Source of the DNA: DATGKG01 sp963783145 | GTDB taxonomy: Bacteria > Desulfobacterota > Binatia > Binatales > Binataceae | Length of the DNA: 64,000 nucleotides | Reading direction: 5' to 3' | NCBI GenBank assembly: GCA_963783145.1 | Contig: CAWAMM010000011.1 | Location: 310,001-374,000 of the forward strand | In this document: piece after piece, positions 1-9,403 of the stretch | How positions within the stretch are numbered: position 1 is the stretch's first letter | How the letters are laid out: every line of letters starts with the position of its first letter | Notes under the pieces: model-generated | Told to the model about the DNA's origin: nothing | Seen by the model: the letters and a program-made list of their open reading frames with translations, nothing else | Databases searched by the model: none | Made by a program: the position numbers and the translations under genes

Positions 1-6
1 CCAAAG

Positions 7-1653
7 ATGAAAGCGACGCTCGGGCTCACGGGAGTAACCGTGAACGCGATGGCGTTGATCGCGCCAGGAGCATTCCTTTGGATCACGTTCTTCACGCAAG
101 CGAACCAGGCCTATCCATCGGCAATCGCAATGTGGGCGGGCATTTTCCTGGCCCTTTGCCTCGCGTATGCGACCGCGATTTCGTATTCGGAGCTGGCGAA
201 ATTGTATCCCGGCGCGGGTAGCTCGTATTTGTTCGCCGAGCAGGCATTTTTGAATACGACTAAGGCGTACAGATTTGCGCGCATCGCCAAATTCATAATC
301 GGATGGTCGTCGCATCTCTATTACTGGGTTTATCCCGGGGTCATGGTCGCCACCATGGGCGTCATGATCGGATACATCGTGGGGACGCTGGCGCCGGGCG
401 TGATGAACGCCGGGGTGCCGGGCCCGGTTTTCATGGCGTTGATCGCGATCATCTTTTCCTATGTGGTCGCATACATCGCGTTCCGCGGCGTGAATGGCTC
501 GACCGGAGTTAACGTTGCGATTAACGGGATCCAAATCGTCGCCCTGTTATTCTTCTCGGCACTCGCGATCGCATACCGCATTTCGCATCCGGAAGGTTCC
601 ATGGGCCTCGCGCTCGACCCCAATGGCAACACCATTCCGGCGACTCTTCACTACGCTTTGGCGGGAGATCATCCCGCGCACGCTAGCGCGTTGTCGGTTA
701 TCTTGCCCCATGGGATGAGCAACACCATCATGCAGGCCACCGTTGCGATCCTGCTGCTGGTGGGCTTCGAATCAGTCACCGCGATGGGCGAGGAAGCGAT
801 TAATCCCAAGAAGGACATTCCGCGCGGCGTCCTGCTTTCGCTCACCATCCAGGGGCTGTTCTGCTACCTGATCGAATACTTCGCAGCAAACTACTTCCTG
901 AGCAGCGCTTACAGCCTTGCGGAAGCAAAGGGTTCGGCGGCGCCTATCGGCGACATGATGGTCATCCTTGGGAATGCGCTGCTCGGCGGGCATGGCCAGG
1001 CCTTTATGTTGTTGGAAGCGTTCACGGTGTTCCTGGCTCTCATCGGAACCACCCTGAGCTGCATCAACACTGGCGCGCGGGTGACCTACGCGATGGGTCG
1101 TGACGAAGAAGTTCCCGAGCACTTCGGAATGCTGCACGGCGAAAACCTGACCCCGCATCGCGCGATCTGGGTCCTCGCTACCATCTCCGCACTGATCGGC
1201 GCATATGGCGCACTGTACTATTTCGGTGGCGGCTCGGCGCCCGATGACAAGACCATCGCGACGCTGCCGCACAGCTTCTGGTACAGCATCGGGATCGGAA
1301 GCAATGCGTACCTCGCGTCGCTGCCCAACGGATTGCTGTTGGTGACGTTGCTCTCTAACTTCGGCACCTTCCTGCTCTACGGACTCACTAACATCGTTTG
1401 CATCATCGCTTTCAAGGAGCATCACGAGTTCAATGGCTTCAAACATATGATCGTGCCAGTCTTCGGAGCGTTGGCGAACTTTGCCTGCCTTGCGTTCTAT
1501 ATCATCGGCCCGCTGGAGGGGATCGGTAGCCCGAAAGAGCCGCTGATCGCAGTCGGGATCTCGATAATCTTCGGCGCCTACGGAGCCTTCTACTTCGTGC
1601 GCAACTCCAAGAAGAGAGGCCGGAGCACGCTGATGGTCGCGAAGCCTGCGTAG
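7..1653 (+). CDS. APC-superfamily amino acid permease
   Basis: This is a 548-residue polytopic inner-membrane protein, probably an amino acid or amine:proton symporter or antiporter. The N-terminus opens directly into a hydrophobic stretch (GLTGVTVNAMALIAPGAF), which is the first membrane segment of APC transporters. About 12-14 hydrophobic segments follow. Near residue 250 the protein carries GFESVTAMGEEAINP, the family's TM6-7 region. Most family members have 10-30 residues before the first segment, so the true start could lie upstream of the window. The substrate cannot be told from sequence. It is followed by a hairpin and then an apparently separate signalling cluster. Confidence 0.88.
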   Translation: MKATLGLTGVTVNAMALIAPGAFLWITFFTQANQAYPSAIAMWAGIFLALCLAYATAISYSELAKLYPGAGSSYLFAEQAFLNTTKAYRFARIAKFIIGWSSHLYYWVYPGVMVATMGVMIGYIVGTLAPGVMNAGVPGPVFMALIAIIFSYVVAYIAFRGVNGSTGVNVAINGIQIVALLFFSALAIAYRISHPEGSMGLALDPNGNTIPATLHYALAGDHPAHASALSVILPHGMSNTIMQATVAILLLVGFESVTAMGEEAINPKKDIPRGVLLSLTIQGLFCYLIEYFAANYFLSSAYSLAEAKGSAAPIGDMMVILGNALLGGHGQAFMLLEAFTVFLALIGTTLSCINTGARVTYAMGRDEEVPEHFGMLHGENLTPHRAIWVLATISALIGAYGALYYFGGGSAPDDKTIATLPHSFWYSIGIGSNAYLASLPNGLLLVTLLSNFGTFLLYGLTNIVCIIAFKEHHEFNGFKHMIVPVFGALANFACLAFYIIGPLEGIGSPKEPLIAVGISIIFGAYGAFYFVRNSKKRGRSTLMVAKPA

Positions 1654-1676
1654 TCGCAAATCAACTCGGTAATCCC

Positions 1677-1709
1677 GGGGGCGGTCCGCCAATAAGCGGC
1701 ATCGCCCCC
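1677..1709. terminator. GC-rich hairpin between permease and PP2C gene
   Basis: GGGGGCG at 1677-1683 pairs with CGCCCCC at 1703-1709, and an inner CCGC/GCGG pair (1686-1689 with 1696-1699) closes a six-base loop. It lies in the 79 bp between the permease stop and the next start. There is no U-tract on either strand, so it may be a Rho-dependent or mRNA-stabilising structure and not an intrinsic terminator. Confidence 0.4.
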
Positions 1710-1732
1710 GAGGCATTTGCACGGAAAGTGGG

Positions 1733-2587
1733 TTGGGAGCTTTGGCCAAAGAGGATTCTGAACCGGATGTCGCGGGCGAACCAATTCCCGCCGCGTTCGA
1801 GTTGGCGATGCTATCTGACGTTGGCGGGAATCGCTCCAACAACGAGGATTTCTGCGGGCATCTGGTCGAGGGACCCGAGGAGATCGTGTTCGCGGTCGCC
1901 GATGGCGTCGGCGGCTACGAAGGTGGCGAAGTCGCCAGCAAAATGGCGGTCGAGACTACGCTCCGGGCTTACCGCGAAAGTCCCCGCGAATGGGGCGCCA
2001 GCAAGCGACTCCATCGGGCGGTCCAGAACGCCAATATCGAAGTTTACAATTTTTCATCCACGGTCCCTGAACTGCGCAGGATGGCGACCACGTTGACCGC
2101 AGTCGCAATCCAGAACGGCATGCTCAATGCCGCCCACATCGGGGATTGCAGGCTCTACCTCCTCCGCGCCGGCAAGATCACCCAGATGAGCAAAGATCAC
2201 ACGATGGTCGGTGAACGGGTGCGCATGGGTCTGATGACGGAGGCCCGCGCCAAACATCATCCGGATCGCTCGGCGCTGCTGCGCAGCCTCGGCCGAGAGC
2301 TGATCGTATCGATCGATCGCATCACGATGGCGCTGCGCAAGGGCGATGAGCTGTTTCTGTGCAGCGATGGCCTCTATACCGTCCTCGAGCCCGCCGATCT
2401 GGTTTCCCTCACGCGGGAGTTTTCCGCCGAAGACGCCTGTGAAAAACTGATCCGCAATGCGAATAACCTCGGCACCAGCGATAACCTTACGGTCGCGCTG
2501 TTCAGGCAATTGGCCGAAACGCCGGAACTCGAGCCGCCCTCCGGATTGCTGGGGCGCCTAAAGCACCTGTTTTCGCGGCGAGGCTGA
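1733..2587 (+). CDS. PP2C-family Ser/Thr protein phosphatase
   Basis: This 284-residue cytoplasmic metal-dependent phosphatase should remove phosphate from Ser/Thr, most likely on targets of the kinase encoded next to it. PP2C motifs are in order: D29 with NNED at 36-39, VADGVGGYEGGEV around 55-67 (the metal-binding Asp-Gly), AHIGDCR in the middle, LFLCSDG, and a terminal SDNLTVALF. The start is TTG at 1733, with a second in-frame TTG at 1742; no ATG fits. A PP2C gene directly before an STPK gene is the classic reversible phosphorylation pair (PrpC/PrkC or PppA/PpkA arrangement). Confidence 0.9.
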   Translation: MGALAKEDSEPDVAGEPIPAAFELAMLSDVGGNRSNNEDFCGHLVEGPEEIVFAVADGVGGYEGGEVASKMAVETTLRAYRESPREWGASKRLHRAVQNANIEVYNFSSTVPELRRMATTLTAVAIQNGMLNAAHIGDCRLYLLRAGKITQMSKDHTMVGERVRMGLMTEARAKHHPDRSALLRSLGRELIVSIDRITMALRKGDELFLCSDGLYTVLEPADLVSLTREFSAEDACEKLIRNANNLGTSDNLTVALFRQLAETPELEPPSGLLGRLKHLFSRRG

Positions 2588-2662
2588 ATCTCGGCTCATT
2601 GATCGAGTCTTCGCGCGGGTGTTATGGTCCGCGCCCATGCGCTCGGGAGCGGCGCCAATCTC

Positions 2663-3679
2663 ATGCGCGAGGTCAGTGTTGGTGAGAAGCTTGATCAGTA
2701 CCAATTGACCGAGGTGATCGCGCGCAGCGGGATGGCGTCGATTTTTAAAGCGATCGATGCGCGTTCCGGCCAGACCGTCGCTATCAAAGTGCCCTACGTC
2801 CAGTTCGAAAGCGACGTGGTCTTCTACTCACGTTTTCAGCGCGAGGAGGAAGTCGGCCGCCGGCTCGACAATCCGCACATCGTCAAAGTTCTCACCCCCG
2901 AAAAGAAAAGCCGGATGTATATCGCGATGGAGTACATCGACGGCATTTCGCTGCGTGCGATCATGCGCGACTTCCGCCCCATGCCGGTCGACAAGGCACT
3001 CGGCTATGCGCGCCAGCTTTGCGATGCGCTGGTCTACATGCATGGCGAGGGCGTGGTCCATCGCGATCTCAAGCCGGAAAACGTTCTGGTGACCGAGGAT
3101 GGGGTCCTGAAAATAATGGACTTCGGCATCGCGCTCGATGAATCGGCGCGCCGGCTCACCTGGTCGGGCCTTTCGTCGACTATCGGCACGCCTGACTACA
3201 TGGCGCCGGAACAGGTCAGCGGACGGCGCGGCGACGTGCGCACCGACATTTACGCGATGGGCACCATTCTCTACGAGATGTTGACCGGCGAGATGCCTTA
3301 CCCGAGCGCGAACGTCTACGCGATGATGAAGGCCAAAACCACCGAGGATCCGCAACCGCCGACCCGCTTTCGCCCCGACCTCGATCCCCATCTCGAAGAG
3401 ATCATCCTGCACGCGATCGAGCGCTCGCCGCGGGACCGCTACGCCACCACCGAGGAGATGCTCAAGGAATTGCAGGATCCGTCGCAGGTCGTGATCCACA
3501 ATCGCGCGCTGGCGCTGCATCCGACCAGCCTCAAAAAGCGGCGTTTCCGCCGAGCGCTCGCGGTCGGCGGGTTCTTCGTGTCGTTGATCGCGGCGTTCCT
3601 GTTTCTGATTTGGCTCGCCAATCGGTATCCCGCGCCGGCCGGCAAGCCGCACCACTCGTATCGAGGTGAGGTGAAATGA
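2663..3679 (+). CDS. Membrane-anchored Hanks-type Ser/Thr protein kinase
   Basis: This 338-residue protein has an N-terminal kinase domain. The ATP-binding Lys is in VAIKVP (about residue 42), the catalytic HRDLKPEN is at about 133-140, DFG at about 153-155, and the activation-segment GTPDYMAPEQ and DIYAMGTILYEML follow. One hydrophobic segment near the C-terminus (FLFLIWLANRYP) leaves only a short tail outside, so there is no PASTA or other sensor domain. The glycine-rich loop is degenerate (ARSGMASIFKA). ATG 2663 follows a GGGAGC; an upstream ATG at 2624 would add 13 unconvincing residues. The stop overlaps the amt start as ATGA, implying translational coupling with the ammonium transporter. 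Confidence 0.9.
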   Translation: MREVSVGEKLDQYQLTEVIARSGMASIFKAIDARSGQTVAIKVPYVQFESDVVFYSRFQREEEVGRRLDNPHIVKVLTPEKKSRMYIAMEYIDGISLRAIMRDFRPMPVDKALGYARQLCDALVYMHGEGVVHRDLKPENVLVTEDGVLKIMDFGIALDESARRLTWSGLSSTIGTPDYMAPEQVSGRRGDVRTDIYAMGTILYEMLTGEMPYPSANVYAMMKAKTTEDPQPPTRFRPDLDPHLEEIILHAIERSPRDRYATTEEMLKELQDPSQVVIHNRALALHPTSLKKRRFRRALAVGGFFVSLIAAFLFLIWLANRYPAPAGKPHHSYRGEVK

Positions 3680-5112
3680 TCCGCTACCGCAGAGTATTTT
3701 CCGTGACCATCGCCGCGGCTGCCATGGCGCTCGCTTCACTTCCTTCACTGGCGCATGCGCAAAACGCCGGCGCGCCGTTCCCGCTCGATCAATCGCTCAA
3801 CCTGGCCTGGGTGCTGATCGCGGGATTCCTGGTGATGTTCATGCAGGTCGGCTTCGCGATGCTGGAGACCGGCTTCACCCGCGCCAAGAACGCGGTCAAC
3901 ACGATGGCGATGAACTTCATCATCTACCCGATCGGCATCGTCGGCTTCTGGCTCACCGGTTACGGACTCATGATGGGAGGCGTCGGGCACTGGTCGTCGC
4001 TCGGCGCGACCGGGCTCGAGCACTACGAGGTTTCGATCACCCTGGGCGGACATGCTTATGGACTGCTCGGTGCGAGCAAGTTCGCGCTGCTTAACGTCAG
4101 TCACGATCCTTCGAGTCTCGCGATGTTCCTGTTCGCGGTCGTCTTCATGGATACCGCCGCGACCATTCCGACCGGTGCGATGGCGGAGCGCTGGAAGTTT
4201 TCCGCCTTCGTGATTTATGGGTTCTTCATCTCGATGTTCCTCTACCCACTGTATGGAAACTGGGTGTGGGGCGGCGGATGGCTTTCGCAGCTCGGCGTCA
4301 ACCTTGGTCTGGGACATGGGCACGTCGATTTCGCAGGATCGTCGGTGGTGCATATGACCGGCGGAATCACCGGTCTGGCCGGCGCGATCGTGCTCGGGCC
4401 GAGGATCGGAAAATTTCGCCGCGACGGGCAGTTGACCGCGATCCCCGGCCATAACATTCCGATGGCGATGATCGGCACGCTGATCCTCGCGTTCGGATGG
4501 TTCGGCTTCAACGCGGGCTCGACTCTGGCGGCCTCGGATCCCAGGATCGGCTTGATCGCGGCGAATACCATGATCGCCTCGGCCGCGGGAGCGCTCTCGG
4601 CGCTCTTTTATCTGTGGTTTCGCTTCCACAAGCCCGATGTCTCGATGGCTTGCAACGGGATGCTGGGCGGACTGGTCGCGATCACCGCGCCGTGCGCATT
4701 TGTCACGCCGCTGGCCGCGCTGTTGATCGGCGTGATCGCGGGCTTGCTGGTGGTCGCCTTGGTGCTGGTGCTGGAGCGGCGCTTCCGCATCGACGATCCG
4801 GTTGGCGCGATCGCGGTCCATGGCGGCTGCGGGATTTGGGGCGCGCTCGCGGTGGGAATCTTCGCGGACGGCAGCTATGGCGACGGCTGGAACGCGGTGG
4901 CCGGACCGGTCCGGGGCATCCTGTACGGAGATGGCGGACAATTCGTCGCGCAACTGATCGGCGTCACCGTCAACATCGTCGTGGTGTTCGGACTGGCGCT
5001 CGCGTTCTTCATGATCATCGAACGCACCCTCGGAAATCGCGTCATTCCGGAAGTTGAGTGGAGTGGCCTCGACTCGCTCGAAATGGGCACCGACGCATAC
5101 ACCAACGTGTAG
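3676..5112 (+). CDS. amt: Ammonium transporter (Amt/MEP/Rh)
   Basis: This 478-residue Amt channel subunit is expected as a trimer in the inner membrane conducting ammonium or ammonia. It starts with a cleavable-type signal peptide ending near SLAHAQ, as in proteobacterial AmtB, followed by about 11 membrane segments. Family signatures visible are FMQVGFAMLETGFTRAKN, FAVVFMDTAATIPTGAMAERW, the His-containing GSSVVHMTGG and FGWFGFNAGS. No glnK (PII) gene is adjacent, although amt-glnK pairing is usual. Instead amt overlaps the kinase gene by four bases, so its regulation may involve phosphorylation; this is inferred only from gene order. Confidence 0.95.
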   Translation: MIRYRRVFSVTIAAAAMALASLPSLAHAQNAGAPFPLDQSLNLAWVLIAGFLVMFMQVGFAMLETGFTRAKNAVNTMAMNFIIYPIGIVGFWLTGYGLMMGGVGHWSSLGATGLEHYEVSITLGGHAYGLLGASKFALLNVSHDPSSLAMFLFAVVFMDTAATIPTGAMAERWKFSAFVIYGFFISMFLYPLYGNWVWGGGWLSQLGVNLGLGHGHVDFAGSSVVHMTGGITGLAGAIVLGPRIGKFRRDGQLTAIPGHNIPMAMIGTLILAFGWFGFNAGSTLAASDPRIGLIAANTMIASAAGALSALFYLWFRFHKPDVSMACNGMLGGLVAITAPCAFVTPLAALLIGVIAGLLVVALVLVLERRFRIDDPVGAIAVHGGCGIWGALAVGIFADGSYGDGWNAVAGPVRGILYGDGGQFVAQLIGVTVNIVVVFGLALAFFMIIERTLGNRVIPEVEWSGLDSLEMGTDAYTNV

Positions 5113-5189
5113 TCTCGAGGCGAGCGCGCATCCGCTCCGGTAGAATCAGATCGTTCGTCTCAACTTCAACCGCTCAGACGGAGGTCTGC

Positions 5190-5888
5190 ATGATTCTGGA
5201 GAGACGGAGATTTATCGGGCGCGCGTGCAAAACCGCGCTCGCGGTGGCCGGCGGCTACGTGGTCGCGGTCAACCCCGCGCAGGCGGCGGAGGACGAAAAG
5301 GGCGAGGGCGACCTTGGACCCATCGAGGATCTGATGCGCGAGCATGGTGTCCTGCGCCGCGTGCTGCTGATCTATGAGGAAGGGTTGCGCAGGATCGCCG
5401 CGCACCAGGATTTTCCCGGCAATCCGTTTCTCACCGGCGCCCAGCTCATCCGCAAATTCATCGAGGATTATCACGAGAAGAACGAGGAGAAATTTATCTT
5501 CCCGAAGCTGCACAATGCTCTTGGCGAGGCCGGCCGCGACGTTCCGATCCTGCTCCAGCAGCATCAGGCGGGCCGGCAGCTTACCGACATTATAATTCGC
5601 GTCTCGACTTCGAATGCGAAAGACACCCGCCTCGTCGATCCAGTCACGCAGTTCATCCGGATGTATCGGCCGCATGCCGCGCGCGAAGACACCATCGTGT
5701 TTCCCGCGTTCCATCAGGCGGTCAGCGAAAAGGAGTTCGACGCCGTCGGCGAGCAAATGGAGAAGCAGGAGGAGAAACTCTTCGGCGAGGGCGGCTTCGC
5801 GAAGATCGTCGAAGCGGTCGCCGAGGAGGAACGCGCGTTGGACATCTACGAACTGGACCGCTTCACTCCCAAACTCGAAGCCAATTGA
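5190..5888 (+). CDS. Exported hemerythrin HHE-domain protein
   Basis: This 232-residue protein has an N-terminal ERRRFIGRACKTALAVAGG stretch with twin arginines and a hydrophobic core, so Tat export is likely. The mature part is a four-helix hemerythrin-like domain. Iron-ligand positions are visible as LMREHGVL, DYHEKNEEKFIFP, the middle LQQHQAG and YRPHAAREDTIVFP. Such domains bind a di-iron centre and sense or carry O2, NO or iron. ATG 5190 follows GACGGAGGT. The stop overlaps the TTG start of the esterase gene (TTGA). Confidence 0.85.
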   Translation: MILERRRFIGRACKTALAVAGGYVVAVNPAQAAEDEKGEGDLGPIEDLMREHGVLRRVLLIYEEGLRRIAAHQDFPGNPFLTGAQLIRKFIEDYHEKNEEKFIFPKLHNALGEAGRDVPILLQQHQAGRQLTDIIIRVSTSNAKDTRLVDPVTQFIRMYRPHAAREDTIVFPAFHQAVSEKEFDAVGEQMEKQEEKLFGEGGFAKIVEAVAEEERALDIYELDRFTPKLEAN

Positions 5889-6967
5889 ATAACTCAACGT
5901 TACGGATCACGAAAATCATTGCCGCGCTGATGTTCCTGAGCTATGCGCTCTGCCCTGCGGCGATCGCCGCGGACGTATGCTCACCCTTCGGCGATACTCC
6001 CGCGCAGATCAATCACGGCGTGATCGCGAGCTCATTCGCAGCGCACAATCCGATTTGCTTCGGCGGCCGCGTGCTCGGTCCGTGGAAGGATTCTGACGGC
6101 TCCGATCGCTATGCCTGCATCTACGAACCCGCGGGGCGTAGCCGCGACAATCCGCTCCCGCTGGTGGTGTTCATCCATGGCTCGATCGCGACGGCGGATT
6201 CGATCAAGTTGACCGGCCTGGTCGGCGAGATTGGCAAGGCTGACCTTGGTGGGAAGAAGCCCGGCTTCATTCTCCTCGCGCCCGAGGGGCGCTACACCGC
6301 GCACTACTATCCCGGCCTCGATTCCAACGCGATGGGGTGGGACAACTGGTACCGTCAGCTGAGCCCCTCGGGTGATGTGACCGTTGGTGGAACGACCTAC
6401 AAGGAAAACGTTGACGCGGCGACCATCGATCATTTTATTCAGGACGAAACTGCGACTGGCGAGGTCGATCCGGTGCGCATCTACCTGACCGGATGGTCCA
6501 ACGGCGCAGCGATGGCGCTGCTGTATGCGCTGAGCCGCCAATCGATCGCGGCGGCGGCGGTCTACTCGGCGCCCGATCCTTTCGGCGCCTTCGATGATCC
6601 ATGTCCGCAGGCGCCGGTGACCCGCGCGCCGACCTCAAATGCGCAGGTGCAGATCTTTAATCCGCGCATTCCGCTGCTGCACGTGCGCAACGGTTGCGAC
6701 ATCGGTGGCATCTGTCCGAACGGGAATAATTTTGCGCGGCAGATGCGCGCAATCGGGGTCAGCCTCGACGATGTGATCCTCGATCCCGAAGGCAAACCCG
6801 TTACCTCCTGCGACGACACTTGCGGCACCAGCCCGAGGGCGGCGGGCGACGTCGGCGCCGGCGGAACAATTCGCGGCATCCTGCATCATATGCAGTGGCC
6901 GAAAGCATCGAATTCGCGGATGCTGGAGTTCATGAAGCAGCATCCGCTGCCTGCGGCGGCAAAGTAG
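5885..6967 (+). CDS. Secreted alpha/beta hydrolase, LpqC/PHB-depolymerase-like esterase
   Basis: The 360-residue protein carries a signal peptide (hydrophobic residues about 11-28, ending in AIAA). Oxyanion-hole type LVVFIHGS occurs near residue 97. The nucleophile elbow GWSNGAA lies near residue 200, and the catalytic His is probably in GILHHMQWP near the C-terminus. This is the layout of extracellular polyhydroxybutyrate depolymerases and feruloyl esterases, but substrate cannot be chosen. The start is TTG 5885 overlapping the previous stop; ATG 5930 would cut the signal peptide in half. Confidence 0.75.
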   Translation: MNNSTLRITKIIAALMFLSYALCPAAIAADVCSPFGDTPAQINHGVIASSFAAHNPICFGGRVLGPWKDSDGSDRYACIYEPAGRSRDNPLPLVVFIHGSIATADSIKLTGLVGEIGKADLGGKKPGFILLAPEGRYTAHYYPGLDSNAMGWDNWYRQLSPSGDVTVGGTTYKENVDAATIDHFIQDETATGEVDPVRIYLTGWSNGAAMALLYALSRQSIAAAAVYSAPDPFGAFDDPCPQAPVTRAPTSNAQVQIFNPRIPLLHVRNGCDIGGICPNGNNFARQMRAIGVSLDDVILDPEGKPVTSCDDTCGTSPRAAGDVGAGGTIRGILHHMQWPKASNSRMLEFMKQHPLPAAAK

Positions 6968-7085
6968 GATCGCATTCACGGTGGCAGCGGCACCCGCTTG
7001 ACGTAACTTTTCACTCTCTGCGATAGGTGAAGTAACAAATCGAAACCACAGCCGGGTCGCCGCGACTCGCGCGGGAGCAGAAGCC

Positions 7086-7892
7086 ATGGCCTACAGCGAA
7101 ATTCTCTTCGAGAAGCAGAACGCGATCGCGACCGTCACCATCAATCGTCCACACGCGATGAACTCCGGCACCATCAGGACCTGGGGCGAAATCGCCGATG
7201 CATTTCATGATGCCGAGCGCGACAACGACATCCGGGTGGTAGTCCTGACCGGCGCGGGCCGCGCGTTTTGCGCCGGCGACGACGTGAAGGAGATTTTCCT
7301 GAATCCCGAGTTTCGCGATGCGAAACCCAACGCCGCCAAGGAGATCGAGGAGTGGCGCTCGCATGCGCCGGTCGCGCTGGATTTTCTCATCGAGTATCCC
7401 AAGCCCACCATCGCGTCGGTCAACGGCGCCGCAGTCGGCTACGGATGCGACATCGCGCTGATGTGCGACATGCGGGTGTGCTCGGATCAAGCGCGCTTCG
7501 GCGAGGTTTTCATCCGCCGCGGATTGATTCCCGAGGCGGGCGGCCTGCTGGTGTTGCCGCGGCTGGTCGGTCTGGCGCGCGCCTACGAATTGATCCTTAC
7601 CGGCGACATCATCGATGCGAAGGAAGCCGAGCGCATCGGGATGGTGAATCGCGTGGTGCCGCATGCGCAACTCGGCGAGGCGACGATGGCGCTCGCGACC
7701 AAGCTCGCGCAACAGGCGCCGCTCGCCCAGCGGCTCGCGAAGGAAGCGCTGCGGGTGGGACTCAATCTCAACTTGCCGTACTTTTATGGCTACCAGCGTC
7801 ACGGCCAGCATCTGATGTTCGGGACCAAGGACCACCTCGAAGGCGCGAAGTCGTTCGTTGAGAAGCGCCCCGCAGACTTCAAGGGCGAATGA
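7086..7892 (+). CDS. Enoyl-CoA hydratase/isomerase (crotonase) family protein
   Basis: This 268-residue crotonase-fold protein acts on acyl-CoA thioesters in the cytoplasm. Visible are the substrate-binding AFCAGDDVKE (oxyanion hole 1), the second oxyanion region SVNGAAVGYGCDIALMCD and the RRGLIPEAGG segment carrying a candidate catalytic Glu. The C-terminal helix (LAKEALRVGLN) is typical. ATG 7086 lies 6-11 bp after GGGAGC. It is not obviously in an operon; a serine hydrolase gene follows 31 bp later. The exact reaction (hydratase, isomerase or dehalogenase) is unknown. Confidence 0.88.
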   Translation: MAYSEILFEKQNAIATVTINRPHAMNSGTIRTWGEIADAFHDAERDNDIRVVVLTGAGRAFCAGDDVKEIFLNPEFRDAKPNAAKEIEEWRSHAPVALDFLIEYPKPTIASVNGAAVGYGCDIALMCDMRVCSDQARFGEVFIRRGLIPEAGGLLVLPRLVGLARAYELILTGDIIDAKEAERIGMVNRVVPHAQLGEATMALATKLAQQAPLAQRLAKEALRVGLNLNLPYFYGYQRHGQHLMFGTKDHLEGAKSFVEKRPADFKGE

Positions 7893-7923
7893 GCGTCGCG
7901 ACTCACCACGCACATAGGATGAA

Positions 7924-9198
7924 ATGATCGCGCGACTGGGGAGGGTCGCGAAGGCGTGGTTTTGTATCGCGCTGCTGACAGCCGCAGTCGTGTGCGCGCA
8001 GGAGCCCACGCCGATTGTCGATACGGCGCCGGTCGGTACCCGGCAGAACTACTTCCGCACGCCCTACCGCGAAGGGTCGTTCCGCCACATGGATCAGATC
8101 TTCCCGTTCCACGTGGTGCATCGCGCGGGCGCGGTGTCGGAACTGCCGCGCGCCGATCGCCAGATGGGCGAAGTTACTTACCAATGGAAGGGTCGCGCGC
8201 ATACCCTCGAGCAGCTGCTGCAGCAGACCAAAACCACCGGCTTCCTCGTGATCAAGGATGGCAAGATCGTGCAGGAGCGTTACTTCGGCGGCGCGAGCGA
8301 GAGCTCGACCTTCACCTCGATGTCGGTGGCGAAGTCGTTCACCTCGACTCTGGTCGGCCTCGCGCTGGCCGACGGAAAAATCAAAAGCCTCGACGATCCC
8401 ATCACCGATTATGTGCCGGAGCTGGAGCGCACCGGCTACGATGGCGTGCCGATCAAGGCAATCCTCCAGATGTCCTCGGGGGTGAAGTTCAGCGAGCGCT
8501 ACGTGTGGGGGCTCTACTCGGACATGGACTTGATGTTCGAGCGCGCGATGGTGGATGAGGCGGCGCCGCTCAACGACTATCTGAAGGGCCTGGTCCGAGG
8601 CCTACCGCCAGGCACAAAATTTAACTACAAGGGCTCGGATACGCAGGCGCTCGGATGGATGGTGCGCCACGTCACCGATGAATCACTCGCCGATTATCTT
8701 TCGGAAAAAGTCTGGCAGCCGATGGGCATGGAGCGTGACGCGTTTTGGAATACCGATGCGCCCGGCCCCAACGGCATGGAGGCCGCGTTCACCTGCCTCA
8801 ACGCGACCCTGCGCGACTTCGGCCGCTTCGGGCTGATGTTTCTGAATCATGGTAAATGGAACGGCAAGCAGATCGTGCCCGCCGATTGGGTCGAGCGCGC
8901 GACGGTGCCCGATGATCCGCAGGTGCAGCCGGGCCGGCTCATCAAGCATTCGACCCTCGGTTACGGATATCAATGGTGGACCTTTCCCGACGACGGCGCG
9001 TATTCCGCGGAGGGAATATATTTCCAGTTCATCTTCGTGAATCCGAAAGAGAACCTGGTCATCGTAAAAACCAGCGCCTACGATCGTCCGTGGGATGCCG
9101 ATTTCGAAGGGCAGACTTACACCGCTTTTTGGGCCATCGCGGGGGCTCTGCGAGACAATCACGCCCCGAATCCCCTGAGGCTTAGGAACTTAGCCTGA
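7924..9198 (+). CDS. Exported beta-lactamase-fold serine hydrolase
   Basis: This 424-residue protein has a signal peptide (hydrophobic residues about 9-24, cleavage near VVCAQ). It has the class C beta-lactamase/esterase fold. The SxxK nucleophile motif is SVAK (in FTSMSVAKSFTSTLVG), the second motif region is FNYKGSDTQALGW, and the C-terminal strand region includes YGYQWWTF. Members are esterases, D-peptidases or amide hydrolases (e.g. 6-aminohexanoate-dimer hydrolase), and true beta-lactamase activity is uncommon. ATG 7924 follows AGGATG. A 205-bp gene-free stretch with a promoter separates it from the Lrp gene. Confidence 0.82.
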   Translation: MIARLGRVAKAWFCIALLTAAVVCAQEPTPIVDTAPVGTRQNYFRTPYREGSFRHMDQIFPFHVVHRAGAVSELPRADRQMGEVTYQWKGRAHTLEQLLQQTKTTGFLVIKDGKIVQERYFGGASESSTFTSMSVAKSFTSTLVGLALADGKIKSLDDPITDYVPELERTGYDGVPIKAILQMSSGVKFSERYVWGLYSDMDLMFERAMVDEAAPLNDYLKGLVRGLPPGTKFNYKGSDTQALGWMVRHVTDESLADYLSEKVWQPMGMERDAFWNTDAPGPNGMEAAFTCLNATLRDFGRFGLMFLNHGKWNGKQIVPADWVERATVPDDPQVQPGRLIKHSTLGYGYQWWTFPDDGAYSAEGIYFQFIFVNPKENLVIVKTSAYDRPWDADFEGQTYTAFWAIAGALRDNHAPNPLRLRNLA

Positions 9199-9348
9199 GC
9201 GGACCGAAAATGCCCTTCCCTTAGGCAAATGCCCGTCCATGATCCATCGTAGCGCCCTGAAATCGACTCTTGGCCTTCTGAAACTATGGTCGGCAGGTAA
9301 AAAACCGCTTCTAATTCGCCTTTGATGCCATTTTCACCTAAGAAAAGG

Positions 9349-9377
9349 TTGACACAAATCTCGATTCTGAATATCTT
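9349..9377 (+). promoter_or_regulatory. Sigma-70-type promoter for lrp-gltBD
   Basis: TTGACA (9349-9354) is followed by a 17-bp spacer and TATCTT (9372-9377). It sits 27 bp upstream of the Lrp-family start codon in an AT-rich stretch of an otherwise gene-free 205 bp, and can serve the whole lrp-gltB-gltD unit. Confidence 0.6.
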
Positions 9378-9403
9378 CGGCGGTTCCTGATCGAGGTTCC
9401 CTT

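Noticed and set aside
1733..3679. Type VI secretion regulators PppA/PpkA
   Set aside because: The phosphatase-kinase pair fits, but no T6SS gene is in the window and the kinase overlaps amt instead.
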